Positions 8,301 through 15,978 of a DNA stretch of 64,000 nt are shown here, in pieces (the first letter of the stretch is position 1; each line of letters opens with the position of its first letter). The position numbers and the translations under genes are program-made. Where the stretch lies: the NCBI GenBank assembly GCA_038205115.1, contig JBBRCE010000008.1, positions 62,001 to 126,000 on the forward strand. The letters are read 5' to 3'. Source of the stretch: JBBRCE01 sp038205115 (GTDB lineage Bacteria; Planctomycetota; Planctomycetia; Pirellulales; JBBRCE01). The notes beneath the pieces are model-generated. The model was not told the DNA's origin and did not search any database. It worked only from the letters and a program-made list of their open reading frames with translations.

Positions 8301-10890
8301 GGAGCAAATCGATTGGCTGATGGCGCATCGCAGCGGTACCCGTTGGAATCCGGAAAAAGCTACCGGTCCGGCCACGCTGGCGCTGTCGCAGTGGTACAGC
8401 AAAAATCGCTTCGACGGCGAGCATTACAAACTGACGATCTTCGTCAACGATCTCAAAGCCAAGGAGATCGACGTCACCAAAGAAACCGGCGTGCAAACCA
8501 TCGACATTCCGGCGCGACTGCTCAAAGCCGGCAAGCAGCGAATCAACATTCAGATTGCCGGACGCGGACGTTACACGCACCAGGCGATTCTTTCCGGCTT
8601 TGTGGCGGCCGACAAACTGACCGGCACCACTAAGGATTGGACCGTCACACGCATTTACGAACCGGCACCGCTGGAACTGGATGGCCAAGACATCCCCCGC
8701 GGCTTTGGCGTGCTGAGCGGATCTTACAACACGTTCCGCAATCCACTCACGCAACTGCCGGTGGGCAAGCGCGGCCACGTGGAACTGCACATTCACCGCG
8801 ACAACGTGCCGCAGAACACGCCTGACGGAAACTTAGAATATCTGGTGGTCACCGAGCCGATTCCCAGCGGCGCCAGCGTGGCCGAGAAATCGATTCGCGG
8901 CGGCTTCGAGCGCTTCGAGCTTTCGCCCGGCGCCATTACGTTTTACATTGGCAACCGCCACGGCATCGAAGACATCCATTACGATCTGCACGGCTACCTG
9001 CCTGGCCAGTATCGCGGCGCGCCCACCACGGTGCGTAACGCGTACCGGCCTGAGCAATTGGCGGTTGCGCAGGCGAAGTCGCTGACGGTGTTGCCGCTGG
9101 GCGAAAAAAGTAACGACCAATACCGGCTCACGCCGCAAGAATTGTACGAGCTTGGCAAGCGACAGTTCGCCAAGCACAACTTTGCCGAAGCCGGCAAGCA
9201 CCTGGCCGATCTGCTGGAACATTGGAACGCCAACCCCGACACTTACAAAGACGCCGTGCGGATGTTGGTGGATGTGAGCCTGGAACTCAGCCAACCCAAG
9301 GAGATCGTGCGGTACTTCGAAATCATCAAGGAGAAGTATCCAGATTTGGAGTTCCCGTTCGAAAAGATTCTCAAAGTCGGTTCGGCCTATGCCGAGTTGG
9401 GAGAGTACGAACGCAGTTACCTGGTGTTCCGCGCCACGGTCGAAGGCAGCTTCAACCGCGAAAGCGCGGTGGCTGGCTTCTTGGAAGCCCAAGGCGAGTT
9501 TGTCCGCAGCGTGGATGTGATGAGCCGGCTACTGCTGGAATATCCGCCCGAATCGTACGTGGCCGAAGCCACCTATAACCTGGCGCAGCGCGTGTACTCC
9601 AAGGCACCTGACGCCGCGGCGGATACTAAGCTGCGCGAAAAGAAAATCAACCGCGTCGATCTGATTCAACGCGCGCTCGGTATGCTCGACGGCTTTTTGA
9701 CGGCCTATCCCGAAGATCCGGCAGCCGATCAAGCGGCGTTTTCGGTCTGCAACGTCATGCTGGAACTGCACGCCTTTAAGGAGGTGATCGCTAAAGCGAA
9801 TCAATATGCCGAGCGTTACAAAACCAGCGATTACCTGGACAGCTACTGGTACGTGATCGGTTACGGTCACTTCGCGCTCGGCCAAACCGACGAAGCTCTG
9901 AAGATGTCGAAGAAAGTGGCTGAGTCCAAACGCATCGACAGAGCCACCGGCCGCGAGATCGAAAGTCCCAACAAGTGGCAAGCCATTTACATTATGGGCC
10001 AGGTCTATCACAGCCTGGGCAAAGCGGCCGAAGCCATTGCCGAATACTCGCGCGTCGAAGATCGCTTCGCCGACGCCAAGCAGGCCATCGAGTATTTCAT
10101 GCGCAAGGAAATCAGCCTGCCGGAAGTGACCACCATCAAGCCCGGCAGCGAAGCCGAAGTGGAACTCAAATTTCGCAATGTGGCCAACACCGAGGTCAAA
10201 GTCTATCGCATCGACCTGCTCAAGTTCGGCCTGCTCAAACGCAATCTGGCCGGCATCACGCAGATCAATCTGTCGGGCATTCGCCCCCAGCACGAAGCCA
10301 CGGAAAAGCTCGGCGACGGTAAGGATTATCGCGATCGCACGCACAAGCTGGCGCTGCCCATCAAAGACGAAGGCGCGTACCTGGTGGTTTGCCGGGGCGA
10401 CGATCTGCACACCAGCGGACTGGTGTTGGTCAGCCCATTGAAGGTTGACGTGCAAGAAGAAGGCTCGTCCGGCCGCGTACGGGTGACGGTCAAAGACGTG
10501 ATCAACAATGTCTACGTGCCTAACGTACACGTCAAAGTCATCGGCAGCCGCAACTCGGATTTCGTCTCCGGCCAAACCGATCTGCGCGGCGTGTACGTGG
10601 CCGACGGCATCCAAGGCACATCGACCGTGCTGGCCCAAGGCAAGTCGGGGCGCTACGCCTTTTTCCGCGGCACCACCGAACTTGGCCAACCGCCAGCGCC
10701 GCCGCAAGCTGCCAACCAGCCGGCACAAACCAAGCAGGAGAATGACGCCAAAAAGCCGGAATCCAACGAGAGCCAACTGCTGGAAAACCTGAACCGCGGT
10801 AACTCGGACATCATGCAAAAACAGAACAAGCGTTTGCAAGACTTGTACGACAACAACCAGAAGGCGTTGCCGGCCAAGGCGTTCAAATAG
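2317..10890 (+). CDS. giant TPR-flanked alpha-2-macroglobulin family protein with an insert in the bait region
   Basis: This encodes 2857 residues. The ATG at 2317 was chosen because a signal peptide follows (MRSCFSIFVLAVLGAMAA, Ala-rich cleavage region) and AGGGAG lies just upstream; the frame is open further back to 2011. A TATACT box at 2218 has no good -35. Order of parts: TPR-like repeats (about 30-500), macroglobulin beta domains (about 500-1270), an expanded bait region (about 1270-1500), the conserved strand after the bait (YWNPAAITDKNGQAAITL), a helical thioester-type domain (about 1760-2030, with DDGGWSW), more beta domains, a second TPR block (about 2265-2600), and a carboxypeptidase-regulatory-like beta domain with a coiled tail. 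The thioester Cys-x-Glu-Gln is absent; the matching place reads IACGDLLAYSPG. Family members trap proteases that cleave the bait. Without the thioester, any trapping would be non-covalent. A probable terminator follows the stop. Confidence 0.9.
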   Translation: MRSCFSIFVLAVLGAMAAPSMSAAAAEPSVPEKVKTAMQDRNYADAVKAIDEALAAKVNKENKDKEVAKDYLQYLKGRALYLGTKYDESIAAYDQLEKDYPKSAWDRRARFGKALALTRKGDFKAAELIYKTEAEFLLSPQRKHEIASIYLEFADSYFKPKVEHQKPDYQKAMDFYRRALEVGPKPETKIEVELLVARCQQNLGQHAEAAKSLTQFIKDHPDSLLVIEARYRLGESQMAQNQHQEARRTWQDLLALHPDAKNERVAEAAFKLASTFGLPNPGNNEDLALGVAALESFIKKYPDHKLASKAHLQIAEAYMNRGRHEDAVKSLQKFLADLKYADREEVADARNLLGRAFQVQKKFAEALEAWKNYLVKHPSHHAWSEVQQQIVNTEYLMGVEAAHDKQFDAARKLWNAFMAKYPLDARNPSILYAFGSMNFEQDKWDEALSDWRNLVSKYPGSAEASQGQFMIAATYETKLSKLDEALKEYKKTTWGNFARQAQSSIARLTSKTFTASTERVFRTNEAAKVKLVSRNVETLTVRAYRVDLETYFRKMHAAGGIEGLDISLIDPDVTFEYKVPKYVEYQQLENEIEIPLQREGEKRPAAGVMAVTISSKTMEATTLVIRSDLDVIVKSSRDEVFVFAENMLTGKPWSKAHVLISDGARICAEEVTGDDGVLKTKFKELAAAGDVRVFAVADASVASNMISLQGIASAEGLADRGYIYTDRPAYRAGQMVHVRGIIRRVDNHNYIVDKGKKFTVEVFDVRNRQIWQEEIKLNEYGSLHTNFVLPQTSPAGAYRIQVRDDDHNYQGQFLVHEYQLEPVRLTVESERKVLYRGEELEGTIKASFYYGAPLVGREVTYQLAGGRMFTAKTDAKGEIHFKLPTRDFRESQVLPLVATLAERNLQTSQNFYLATQGFSLAVSTIRPVYVAGETFEVTVKATDAEGKPTAQKLSLNVLEQTVVEGKVGEHSIEKHELATDKTGAARQTLKLEKGGKYLLRVEGTDRFENPVSGQLALQISDEQDLVRLRVLADKHTYKVGETGDVQIHWREEPALALVTFQASTVLDYKLVQLVAGTNKLSIPMSAKLSPNFELAVAVMTDARAPAEIKKGEKRKPIVRYHQANSPFVVERDLKLSIETKRKPGVQGEIRPGEEIELLIKATDPQGKPVAAEVSVAMIEQALLQRFGDPIEPITDFFRGVYRPSSFRNSSSVVFAYRPATRPINAQLLAEAERTELAEEEKKRLEITPRLVVQEEEGERVVGGGSADGDDVITAPVNVFNADRTGWATGDFTYDGSITAADYALADAAINTLNLSGVNSYSGGTTIASGTLTPNNNLRGRWRSNASSQLQQQAQQGEMQQYDSQQQLRLNGANSYTGNPGNAGTLSIAEPQSQSLNRAYPVADLVLPSANVPQLTFQGSRYTTRSRTPNNTYTGAALLAGNGIQYNRVAGPGDFDTLEKPSHGKANSAITDANTFNGTVLAINGGNLSGMWNEGRNDFAMVNPNGEQVIYNFKNSLGDSTDQKSLAMLAGKLSGSGAVLLQQMGSLETGYWNPAAITDKNGQAAITLTMPDVSTAWTFTARGITTESLAGQATVDVTAKKDLFGELKVPAVFTDGDHAEIQATIHNNLLDKGAIEVVLKTTIGGKSVEDRKTLSVTEKGIQDVSFKATLQRAEQQDGANPAEAGLATFELTVSAADKNGQAEKDISRRAIPIRPYGLPVFVTAGGTATSDDTIFIESPKDMPLAAPSLQLIVGPTVESSLLDIVLGPMPIACGDLLAYSPGMDGAVSDLMASLALQKLLGATRDAGSPQAQSLDARIRSALSLLNSSQKDDGGWSWTGYGTASHPLASARAYWALSLSRAAGYKVPDAGFEKARSFLNAQIAASAEIDYETKAILLHALATSGHGDFTLANRLYRNRPALSSGALVHLALAFAAMDRQATAKELVDLLATKSLDETKTRRLSSDASLPWSFSPIELHALYALALQQAVPDSPKAKEQIDWLMAHRSGTRWNPEKATGPATLALSQWYSKNRFDGEHYKLTIFVNDLKAKEIDVTKETGVQTIDIPARLLKAGKQRINIQIAGRGRYTHQAILSGFVAADKLTGTTKDWTVTRIYEPAPLELDGQDIPRGFGVLSGSYNTFRNPLTQLPVGKRGHVELHIHRDNVPQNTPDGNLEYLVVTEPIPSGASVAEKSIRGGFERFELSPGAITFYIGNRHGIEDIHYDLHGYLPGQYRGAPTTVRNAYRPEQLAVAQAKSLTVLPLGEKSNDQYRLTPQELYELGKRQFAKHNFAEAGKHLADLLEHWNANPDTYKDAVRMLVDVSLELSQPKEIVRYFEIIKEKYPDLEFPFEKILKVGSAYAELGEYERSYLVFRATVEGSFNRESAVAGFLEAQGEFVRSVDVMSRLLLEYPPESYVAEATYNLAQRVYSKAPDAAADTKLREKKINRVDLIQRALGMLDGFLTAYPEDPAADQAAFSVCNVMLELHAFKEVIAKANQYAERYKTSDYLDSYWYVIGYGHFALGQTDEALKMSKKVAESKRIDRATGREIESPNKWQAIYIMGQVYHSLGKAAEAIAEYSRVEDRFADAKQAIEYFMRKEISLPEVTTIKPGSEAEVELKFRNVANTEVKVYRIDLLKFGLLKRNLAGITQINLSGIRPQHEATEKLGDGKDYRDRTHKLALPIKDEGAYLVVCRGDDLHTSGLVLVSPLKVDVQEEGSSGRVRVTVKDVINNVYVPNVHVKVIGSRNSDFVSGQTDLRGVYVADGIQGTSTVLAQGKSGRYAFFRGTTELGQPPAPPQAANQPAQTKQENDAKKPESNESQLLENLNRGNSDIMQKQNKRLQDLYDNNQKALPAKAFK
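6148..6780 (+). other. bait-region insert with dockerin-like and autotransporter-strand-like segments
   Basis: Inside the alpha-2-macroglobulin frame, between the last pre-bait beta domain and the conserved post-bait strand, lies a stretch unlike the flanking protein. It begins with a dockerin-type segment (GDFTYDGSITAADYALAD, from 6181). A segment like the autotransporter-associated beta strand repeat follows (GVNSYSGGTTIASGTL, from 6259). Then comes a Gln-rich linker (6358-6415), then three weaker N-x-Y/F-x-G echoes (GANSYTGNPG from 6427, NNTYTGAALL from 6601, ANTFNGTVLAINGG from 6730). Codon use also seems less G+C-biased here (AAT, TTA, GTG, AGG). Resemblance to the two families is by eye. 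Confidence 0.7.
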
Positions 10891-10921
10891 TCGGACCGCT
10901 CAGATTGAAAAACTCAGTACG

Positions 10922-10966
10922 CGGCCGCCACGGTTGTCACGCTTTGACCCTGGCGGCCGTGCTTTT
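10922..10966 (+). terminator. probable terminator after the alpha-2-macroglobulin gene
   Basis: A perfect 9-bp inverted repeat, CGGCCGCCA at 10922-10930 and TGGCGGCCG at 10951-10959, lies 31 bases after the stop and is followed by TGCTTTTG. The 20-base loop is long and the U-run is only four, so this is a moderate call. Confidence 0.4.
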
Positions 10967-10984
10967 GATCCGGCGGAACGGTGT

Positions 10985-11010
10985 ACCGCAAAGGCGCGAA
11001 GGACGCAAAG
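10985..11010 (+). repeat. copy of a short dispersed purine-rich repeat
   Basis: The 26 bases beginning ACCGCAAAGGCGCGAAGGAC match the two copies near 20.1 kb with only G/A changes. The element sits in the intergenic space between the alpha-2-macroglobulin gene and signal peptidase I. The three copies are all outside genes, which fits a dispersed intergenic element rather than coding sequence. Confidence 0.6.
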
Positions 11011-11066
11011 ATTCAAGGGACGCAAGACGGCACGATTCGTCAGTTCCGAATTTCCTGCGCCCTGCG

Positions 11067-11633
11067 TTAACGGGTGACCCAGCCGATTCGCCCTCGCGGC
11101 CAAACAATGAGGCAGGCCCGGCCAACAATCAAGTTGCGAGACACTGGACCGAGGAACCGACTGTCGTCGGAATCGACCGTATCGTCGCCGAGTAAGTAGT
11201 AGCCGTCGCCGCATTCCACCGGCTGGTCCCTGCAGAGGTTGCCGAGGCGTAAAAATTTGAGGTCGACCGAATCTGGCATCTCGACCGGTTGACCATTGAT
11301 TTCAATGGGCTGAAAGCTATGCGTTTGGCTGACGCGTTCGCCAGGCAGGCCGGCCACGCGTTTCATCACGCGGCGACCGTCTGCATAAATCATGGTCACC
11401 ACTTCCCAGCGTCGCGGGTTACGCCACCAATAAGTGGGCTTTTCCGACAGCACCCAATCACCGTTATAAACGCTCGTGCCTTTAAGCGTGGGCTGCATCG
11501 ATCCAGAATACATGATCGATAAGTCGCAGGTTAGGAAAAACAGCAAAAACGCCAGCCCCGTCAGCGCCAAAATGCGTTCGGTCCAGCGGAGAATTTTCCA
11601 ACCGACGGCTTTCATCGAAAGGCGGTATCGCAT
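11067..11633 (-). CDS. lepB: signal peptidase I (family S26)
   Basis: This is a 188-residue membrane protease that removes signal peptides from exported proteins at the outer face of the inner membrane. One transmembrane helix (about 22-40) leads directly into the catalytic serine box, SGSMQPTL, with the nucleophile at S45. The catalytic lysine is K91 in VMKRVAGLPGE, and the last conserved box reads GDDTVDSDDSRFLGPV. It is short compared with the 320-residue E. coli enzyme and closer to the minimal Gram-positive type. It is the last gene of a minus-strand run beginning with holB and lies 5 bases after the small membrane protein upstream, so the two are probably co-transcribed. Identification is secure. 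Whether it is the cell's main signal peptidase or an accessory one cannot be told here. Confidence 0.92.
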   Translation of the reverse strand: MRYRLSMKAVGWKILRWTERILALTGLAFLLFFLTCDLSIMYSGSMQPTLKGTSVYNGDWVLSEKPTYWWRNPRRWEVVTMIYADGRRVMKRVAGLPGERVSQTHSFQPIEINGQPVEMPDSVDLKFLRLGNLCRDQPVECGDGYYLLGDDTVDSDDSRFLGPVSRNLIVGRACLIVWPRGRIGWVTR

Positions 11634-11638
11634 CGGAA

Positions 11639-11953
11639 CTATTCTGGGGATTCGGCTTGTTGTTCGGACGTGGCTTGCTCCAAGGCCTGGTCAATCTGCT
11701 GCTGCCGAATCTGCCAACTGGCCTTCGAAGACCGCGTTGCGCCAGCACACCGCCCGGTCGTCTGACTGAGCAAGAAGAGCGTCAATCCACCGACGGTGTT
11801 GACGATCAAAAACCCGCTCAGAAGCTCGCGCAGCACGCCACGGGGCGACTGCGGCATTGGAACCAGCGGGCCATCCACTTCGGGACCATCGCGCATTTCT
11901 GACGGTTCATCCGCAGGCAAGCGGTCGTCGTGGGGCGATTCGCGATTTTGCAT
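11639..11953 (-). CDS. small single-helix membrane protein of unknown function
   Basis: This 104-residue protein has an acidic, Pro-rich N-terminus (about 1-38), one hydrophobic helix (VLRELLSGFLIVNTVGGLTL, about 40-60) and a Gln/Glu-rich C-terminal helix with one Cys near 69. No family is recognisable. It sits between the radical SAM gene (26 bases upstream) and signal peptidase I (5 bases downstream) on the same strand, so it is probably translated from the same message. It could be a membrane accessory of the signal peptidase or a substrate of the radical SAM enzyme. Neither is shown by the sequence. Confidence 0.65.
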   Translation of the reverse strand: MQNRESPHDDRLPADEPSEMRDGPEVDGPLVPMPQSPRGVLRELLSGFLIVNTVGGLTLFLLSQTTGRCAGATRSSKASWQIRQQQIDQALEQATSEQQAESPE

Positions 11954-11979
11954 CCGACACCTCGTGGTTCAAAAATGTG

Positions 11980-13128
11980 TTAAGCCAAGGCTGCGTCATG
12001 CGCCTGCAGCACGCGGGCCGTTTCCTGGTAACATGCCTGATCGAATAAACATAGCAGCCCATCGGGGCGACCGGCGTCGCCGGTTCGGACAAAGTTGCTG
12101 CAGCGGCAGGAGGTGCTGCACGAGGTTTGGATCGCGCAGCTCGAGCATTCGGCAGCGGACTTACCTCGCGGTTGCGGGACGCTTAAAAAATTGTCGCCGT
12201 CTTGCGCGTTGCCCGGCAATCGGTGCGGATGATCGCCAAGATCGGCGCCGATCAGTCGTTCGCAGGGATAGAGTCGGCCGGACGGCGCCACGGCAATCTC
12301 GCCGTGTCCGAACTCGCAACGGGCCGACGCTGACCTCGGAACGTTCGCCAGGCTGGCTGCCTTTTCGTCCAGCCAGCTGATGCCGATCTCCGGCAAGTGA
12401 GATATCCAAAATTCAGCGCATTGGCGGATTGCCGCTTTCAGTCGCTGGCCGTCCGCGCGTGTCCATTTTGCCCAGAGATCGAGCGAAGGCTCGAACTGCC
12501 GCACGCCCAGTTCGTACAAGTGGGCAATTCCAGCCGGCATCGTAGCAACTTGATCCGGCCCCACGACCATCACCGCCTGAAATTGCTTGCCAGCCGCCAG
12601 CAACCGCCGCATGGTCCGAGTCACAACATCGGATGTTCCGTGCCCTTCGACCGTGAAGCGGTGCCGATCATGCACCTGTGGCAAGCCATCGTGACTGATC
12701 GCCAACCGCAACGTCGGGAGCATCATGACCTGCCAGGCGGCTGCGTGTTGCAGCGTGCCATTGGTCGTCAGGTTGATTTCCAAGCGAATGTCGGACATAG
12801 CCGCCTGTTGCGCAGCGTAATCGATCAATTCGAGAATCAGATCTGCCTCGACCAGTGGCTCGCCGCCAAAAAATGCCAGTTCCAGCACGCCGCGCGAACT
12901 GAGCGACCTCACCGCGCGGTCGATGGCGGCACGCGCCACGGATGCCGGCATGGGCCGGCGAAGTTTTTCGCCAGTGTAGCAATAGCCGCAGCGCAAATTG
13001 CAGGCATGATTGACCATCAAGGTCAAACCGAATCGCTCGAACACCGCGCGTTCCCCGATAAGAAGTGAACCGGGACAGATCGAACAGAAGAGAAGCGTAA
13101 CCGAAGAGACGTCACTGCCAAGCGCCAT
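11980..13128 (-). CDS. radical SAM/SPASM-type enzyme
   Basis: This encodes 382 residues from the ATG at 13128; the open frame reaches a TTG at 13206 beside the holB stop. The iron-sulfur/SAM site is CNLRCGYCY, followed by the FFGGEPL SAM-contact motif and NLTTNGT, the usual order for a radical SAM barrel. The C-terminal third is Cys-rich, with RLYPCERLIG and then CSSCAIQTSCSTSCRC, which fits a SPASM or related auxiliary cluster domain. Such enzymes modify peptides (RiPP maturases) or convert the active-site Cys of sulfatases to formylglycine (anSME). The CYTGEK continuation is more like peptide maturases, but a Cys-type sulfatase lies at 29.6 kb. The gene follows holB by about 80 bases and precedes a small membrane protein. 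Class secure, substrate unknown. Confidence 0.85.
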   Translation of the reverse strand: MALGSDVSSVTLLFCSICPGSLLIGERAVFERFGLTLMVNHACNLRCGYCYTGEKLRRPMPASVARAAIDRAVRSLSSRGVLELAFFGGEPLVEADLILELIDYAAQQAAMSDIRLEINLTTNGTLQHAAAWQVMMLPTLRLAISHDGLPQVHDRHRFTVEGHGTSDVVTRTMRRLLAAGKQFQAVMVVGPDQVATMPAGIAHLYELGVRQFEPSLDLWAKWTRADGQRLKAAIRQCAEFWISHLPEIGISWLDEKAASLANVPRSASARCEFGHGEIAVAPSGRLYPCERLIGADLGDHPHRLPGNAQDGDNFLSVPQPRGKSAAECSSCAIQTSCSTSCRCSNFVRTGDAGRPDGLLCLFDQACYQETARVLQAHDAALA

Positions 13129-13206
13129 TGTAAACGGATTCTCGCTCGCAATGAAACCTTTTTTCGCGCGAAATACCGCCGCATTGCCGCAACCGCGTAA
13201 AGCCAA

Positions 13207-14289
13207 CTATCGCCCGTTGCCAGCGGAGACGGGCGTGTGGCCGGCCGAGATGGCAGCCAGATCGTCCAGCCAGCACTCGAGCATCGTATTTTGATTGGCG
13301 TTGCGGTCGATATGTCCCAGCGCTTCCAGGCAGCGATTCAAGCAGGCGGCAATTCGATCTTCGTCGGCCGGCCAATTTGAAACCGCGCGGTCGATCAGCG
13401 TTTGCAGCTCGGCGTCGGTGGCGGGTTCCGATCCGGCCAGCGTACGCAACAGTTGCCGATAAAACTCCACCGCAAAGCCGATCAACTGCCGGCACCGGGC
13501 GCGGCGCGGCGGCGCATCCGTGCCGGCCTCTTTGACAAACGCCACCGTGCTTTCGGCCACGCGCACGCCGGAGAAAATCGGCCGCGTTAGCCGCGTTAGC
13601 AGATCGTTGCGGAACGTCCATAACGCGGGGTCCGCCAGTTCAAGCGCTTGCTGCACGCTGCCGTCACTGTAGCCGGCCAGTCGCGCAGCCGTAGCCGGAT
13701 CGTCGATGAGCTGATGTTCGATCAGCAATTGGGCCACCGTGTCCTGCGGCAGCGGGCGGAATCGCACGATTTGGCTGCGCGAGCGAATGGTGCTGTACTG
13801 CTTGTTGGCGCTGGTGCCAATCAGAATCAGCACCGATCGCGGCGGCGGTTCTTCCAGCGTTTTGAGCAGGCAGTTGGCGCCTTCTTCGTTGAGCAAGTCC
13901 GCGTCGTCAATGATGGCAATGCGTCGCCCGCCCATGAACGGCTTGAGCGAGATGTCGTAGCACATGCCCTCGCGCATCCGCCGCTCGCCATCGCCAATCA
14001 ACAGCTTGATCGGGATTTCCGACTTATCCTTGGGCTTGGCGACGCGAAGCAAGTCAGGATGCGTGCCGGCGGCCACTTGCTGGCAACTGTCGCACAGGCC
14101 GCATGGCTCAAGCGCCGCTTCTGGATTGGTCTGGCAGAGCAGCGCCTGCGCCAGCTTGACGGCGAACGTGCGTTTGCCAATGCCCGCTGGCCCGACGAAC
14201 AAAAACGTGCTGGCCAGCCGGTTCCGGCTCACGGCACGGCGGAAGCGTTCGACGATGGGATCGTGCCCTGCGACTCCGTGCCATGCCAT
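13207..14289 (-). CDS. holB: DNA polymerase III clamp-loader subunit delta'
   Basis: This 360-residue protein is an AAA+ subunit of the clamp loader that places the sliding clamp on DNA. It shows a Walker A loop GPAGIGKRT (about 33-41), a four-Cys zinc site of the C-x8-C-x2-C-x2-C kind around CGLCDSC, a Walker B-like IIDDAD followed by LNEEGANCLLKTLEEPPP, and the RSRSQIVRF sensor region. Unlike E. coli delta', it keeps an intact Walker A motif and so resembles a gamma/tau subunit. Its length fits delta', since tau is much longer. It is the first gene of the minus-strand group that continues with the radical SAM protein. The ATG at 14289 gives the expected MAWHGVAGHD start. Confidence 0.88.
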   Translation of the reverse strand: MAWHGVAGHDPIVERFRRAVSRNRLASTFLFVGPAGIGKRTFAVKLAQALLCQTNPEAALEPCGLCDSCQQVAAGTHPDLLRVAKPKDKSEIPIKLLIGDGERRMREGMCYDISLKPFMGGRRIAIIDDADLLNEEGANCLLKTLEEPPPRSVLILIGTSANKQYSTIRSRSQIVRFRPLPQDTVAQLLIEHQLIDDPATAARLAGYSDGSVQQALELADPALWTFRNDLLTRLTRPIFSGVRVAESTVAFVKEAGTDAPPRRARCRQLIGFAVEFYRQLLRTLAGSEPATDAELQTLIDRAVSNWPADEDRIAACLNRCLEALGHIDRNANQNTMLECWLDDLAAISAGHTPVSAGNGR

Positions 14290-14326
14290 GCGTGATCTTC
14301 CGTTGGTTGCGTAGCTTGGTGGCTAG

Positions 14327-15949
14327 TTAGCCTTGGAGCCAGGTGGGCAGCGTGCCGGCCTTGGGCAGTTGAATGACTCGCGCGCTGCGGATGTCAGGGC
14401 ATTCGCGCACCGCCAACATGGCGGCCTCGGTTGGTTCCGAGTCGAGATTCAAGACGCCAATTGCTTCGCCGCCGGGCGCCGCGCGGCCGACTGCCATCTG
14501 CGCGATGTTGATCAGATGCGTACCGCAAATGGTACCCACGCGACCGATGATGCCGGGCACATCGTTGTGCGTGAAGATCAGCAGCGTGCCATCGAGGTAG
14601 GCTTCCAAGCGATGCTCGTTGAGTTGCACCAGTCGCGGCATGTTGTGGCCGAACAGCGTGCCCGAAGCGCGATACGTTTGGCCTTCGGAAACGACCTCGG
14701 CCGTGACGACCGAACTAAACGCGCCCATGTCTTTGCGCGATTCTTCCGCCAGTTCGATGCCGCGCTCGCGCAGCAGCACTTCCGCATTGACGATGTTGAT
14801 TTCTTCTTCCAAGGCGTTTTCCAGCAAGCCGGCGGCGAAGGCGGCGGTGATGAGCTTGGTGTTCTTGCCGGCCACATCGCCGCGATAATGCAGCACGCAA
14901 CGCGTGGGCACATCGCGGCTGACTTGCGCCAGCAGCATGCCCAGGCGATGCGCCACGTCGAGATAACCTCGCAACGCATCGAGCGTTTTGGCGTCGAGCG
15001 GGCTCATGTTGACGGCGTGGCGAATGGCACCGGTTGTCAGAAAATCGGTCAGCAGTCCCACGCCTTCGACCGCCACGCTGGCCTGCGCTTCTTCGGTGCT
15101 GGCGCCCAAGTGCGGCGTGCAGAGCACGTTGGGCAATGCGAACAACGGGCTCTCCGTGTTCGGTTCTTTGACGAACACATCCAAGCCCACGCCGCCGATC
15201 TTGCCGGACTTCAAACCGGCCAGCAGTGCGTCTTCGTCGTAGATGCCGCCGCGCGCGCAGTTGATGAGTCGCACGCCCGGCTTGAGCAGATCCAATTCCG
15301 GCATGCCGATGGTGTTTTTGGTTTCTTCGGTCAGCGGCGTGTGGACGGTGAGATAGTCGACCAGCGGCAAGATTTCTTTGACGTTACTAAAAAGCTCGAT
15401 GCCCAGTTCGTCGGCGCGCTCACGTGCCAGAAACGGTTCGACGCCCACCACGCGCATTTCCAGCGCCTTGGCGCGCGAGGCGACGGCCAGTCCGATGCGG
15501 CCCAGCCCGACCACGCCCAGCGTTTTGCCGGCGAGCTGCGCGCCCATGAACTTACTCTTTTCCCAGCGACCTTCGCGGAGGCTTTGAAACGCGTTGGCCA
15601 CATTGCGCGAGAGGGCCATCATCAGTGTGATGGTGTGCTCGGCGGTGCTCAGCGTGTTACCGGCCGGCGTGTTCATGACCACAATGCCCAACCGCGTGGC
15701 GGCTTTTTTATCGATGTTATCGGTGCCGACGCCGGCCCGGACGATGGCCTTGAGTTTGTGATTGCCGGCCAGACTTTCGGCGGTGATTTTTACGCCGCTA
15801 CGGCAGATGGCGCCATCGAACTGACTGAGCGCGTCGCGCAGCGCGTCGCCTTTGAGCCCGGTGCGAACTTCGTACTCGATGCCCGGCGAGGCGTTGAGCA
15901 GGTCCAAGCCTTCTTGGGACAATGTATCCAACACAATCACGCGCGGCAT
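14327..15949 (-). CDS. serA: D-3-phosphoglycerate dehydrogenase (long form with ACT domain)
   Basis: This 540-residue enzyme oxidises 3-phosphoglycerate to phosphohydroxypyruvate with NAD+, the first step of serine synthesis. The nucleotide-binding loop is GLGRIG at 148-153. The catalytic set is R233 (NCARGG), E262 (VKEP) and H280 (CTPHLGAST). Behind the catalytic part come an intervening allosteric-substrate-binding-type domain (about 315-450) and a C-terminal ACT domain (about 460-540, with NDVPGIIGRVGT). This is the long type I form found in Bacillus and mycobacteria, usually serine-controlled. The start at 15949 gives MPRVIVLD and aligns with the family. A promoter with 17-bp spacing lies at 16027-16055, and a hairpin with a U-run sits in the short leader, so transcription may be attenuated. 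Confidence 0.96.
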   Translation of the reverse strand: MPRVIVLDTLSQEGLDLLNASPGIEYEVRTGLKGDALRDALSQFDGAICRSGVKITAESLAGNHKLKAIVRAGVGTDNIDKKAATRLGIVVMNTPAGNTLSTAEHTITLMMALSRNVANAFQSLREGRWEKSKFMGAQLAGKTLGVVGLGRIGLAVASRAKALEMRVVGVEPFLARERADELGIELFSNVKEILPLVDYLTVHTPLTEETKNTIGMPELDLLKPGVRLINCARGGIYDEDALLAGLKSGKIGGVGLDVFVKEPNTESPLFALPNVLCTPHLGASTEEAQASVAVEGVGLLTDFLTTGAIRHAVNMSPLDAKTLDALRGYLDVAHRLGMLLAQVSRDVPTRCVLHYRGDVAGKNTKLITAAFAAGLLENALEEEINIVNAEVLLRERGIELAEESRKDMGAFSSVVTAEVVSEGQTYRASGTLFGHNMPRLVQLNEHRLEAYLDGTLLIFTHNDVPGIIGRVGTICGTHLINIAQMAVGRAAPGGEAIGVLNLDSEPTEAAMLAVRECPDIRSARVIQLPKAGTLPTWLQG

Positions 15950-15978
15950 GGCGAAACGCTTTCCGAAAATATCCAGTG

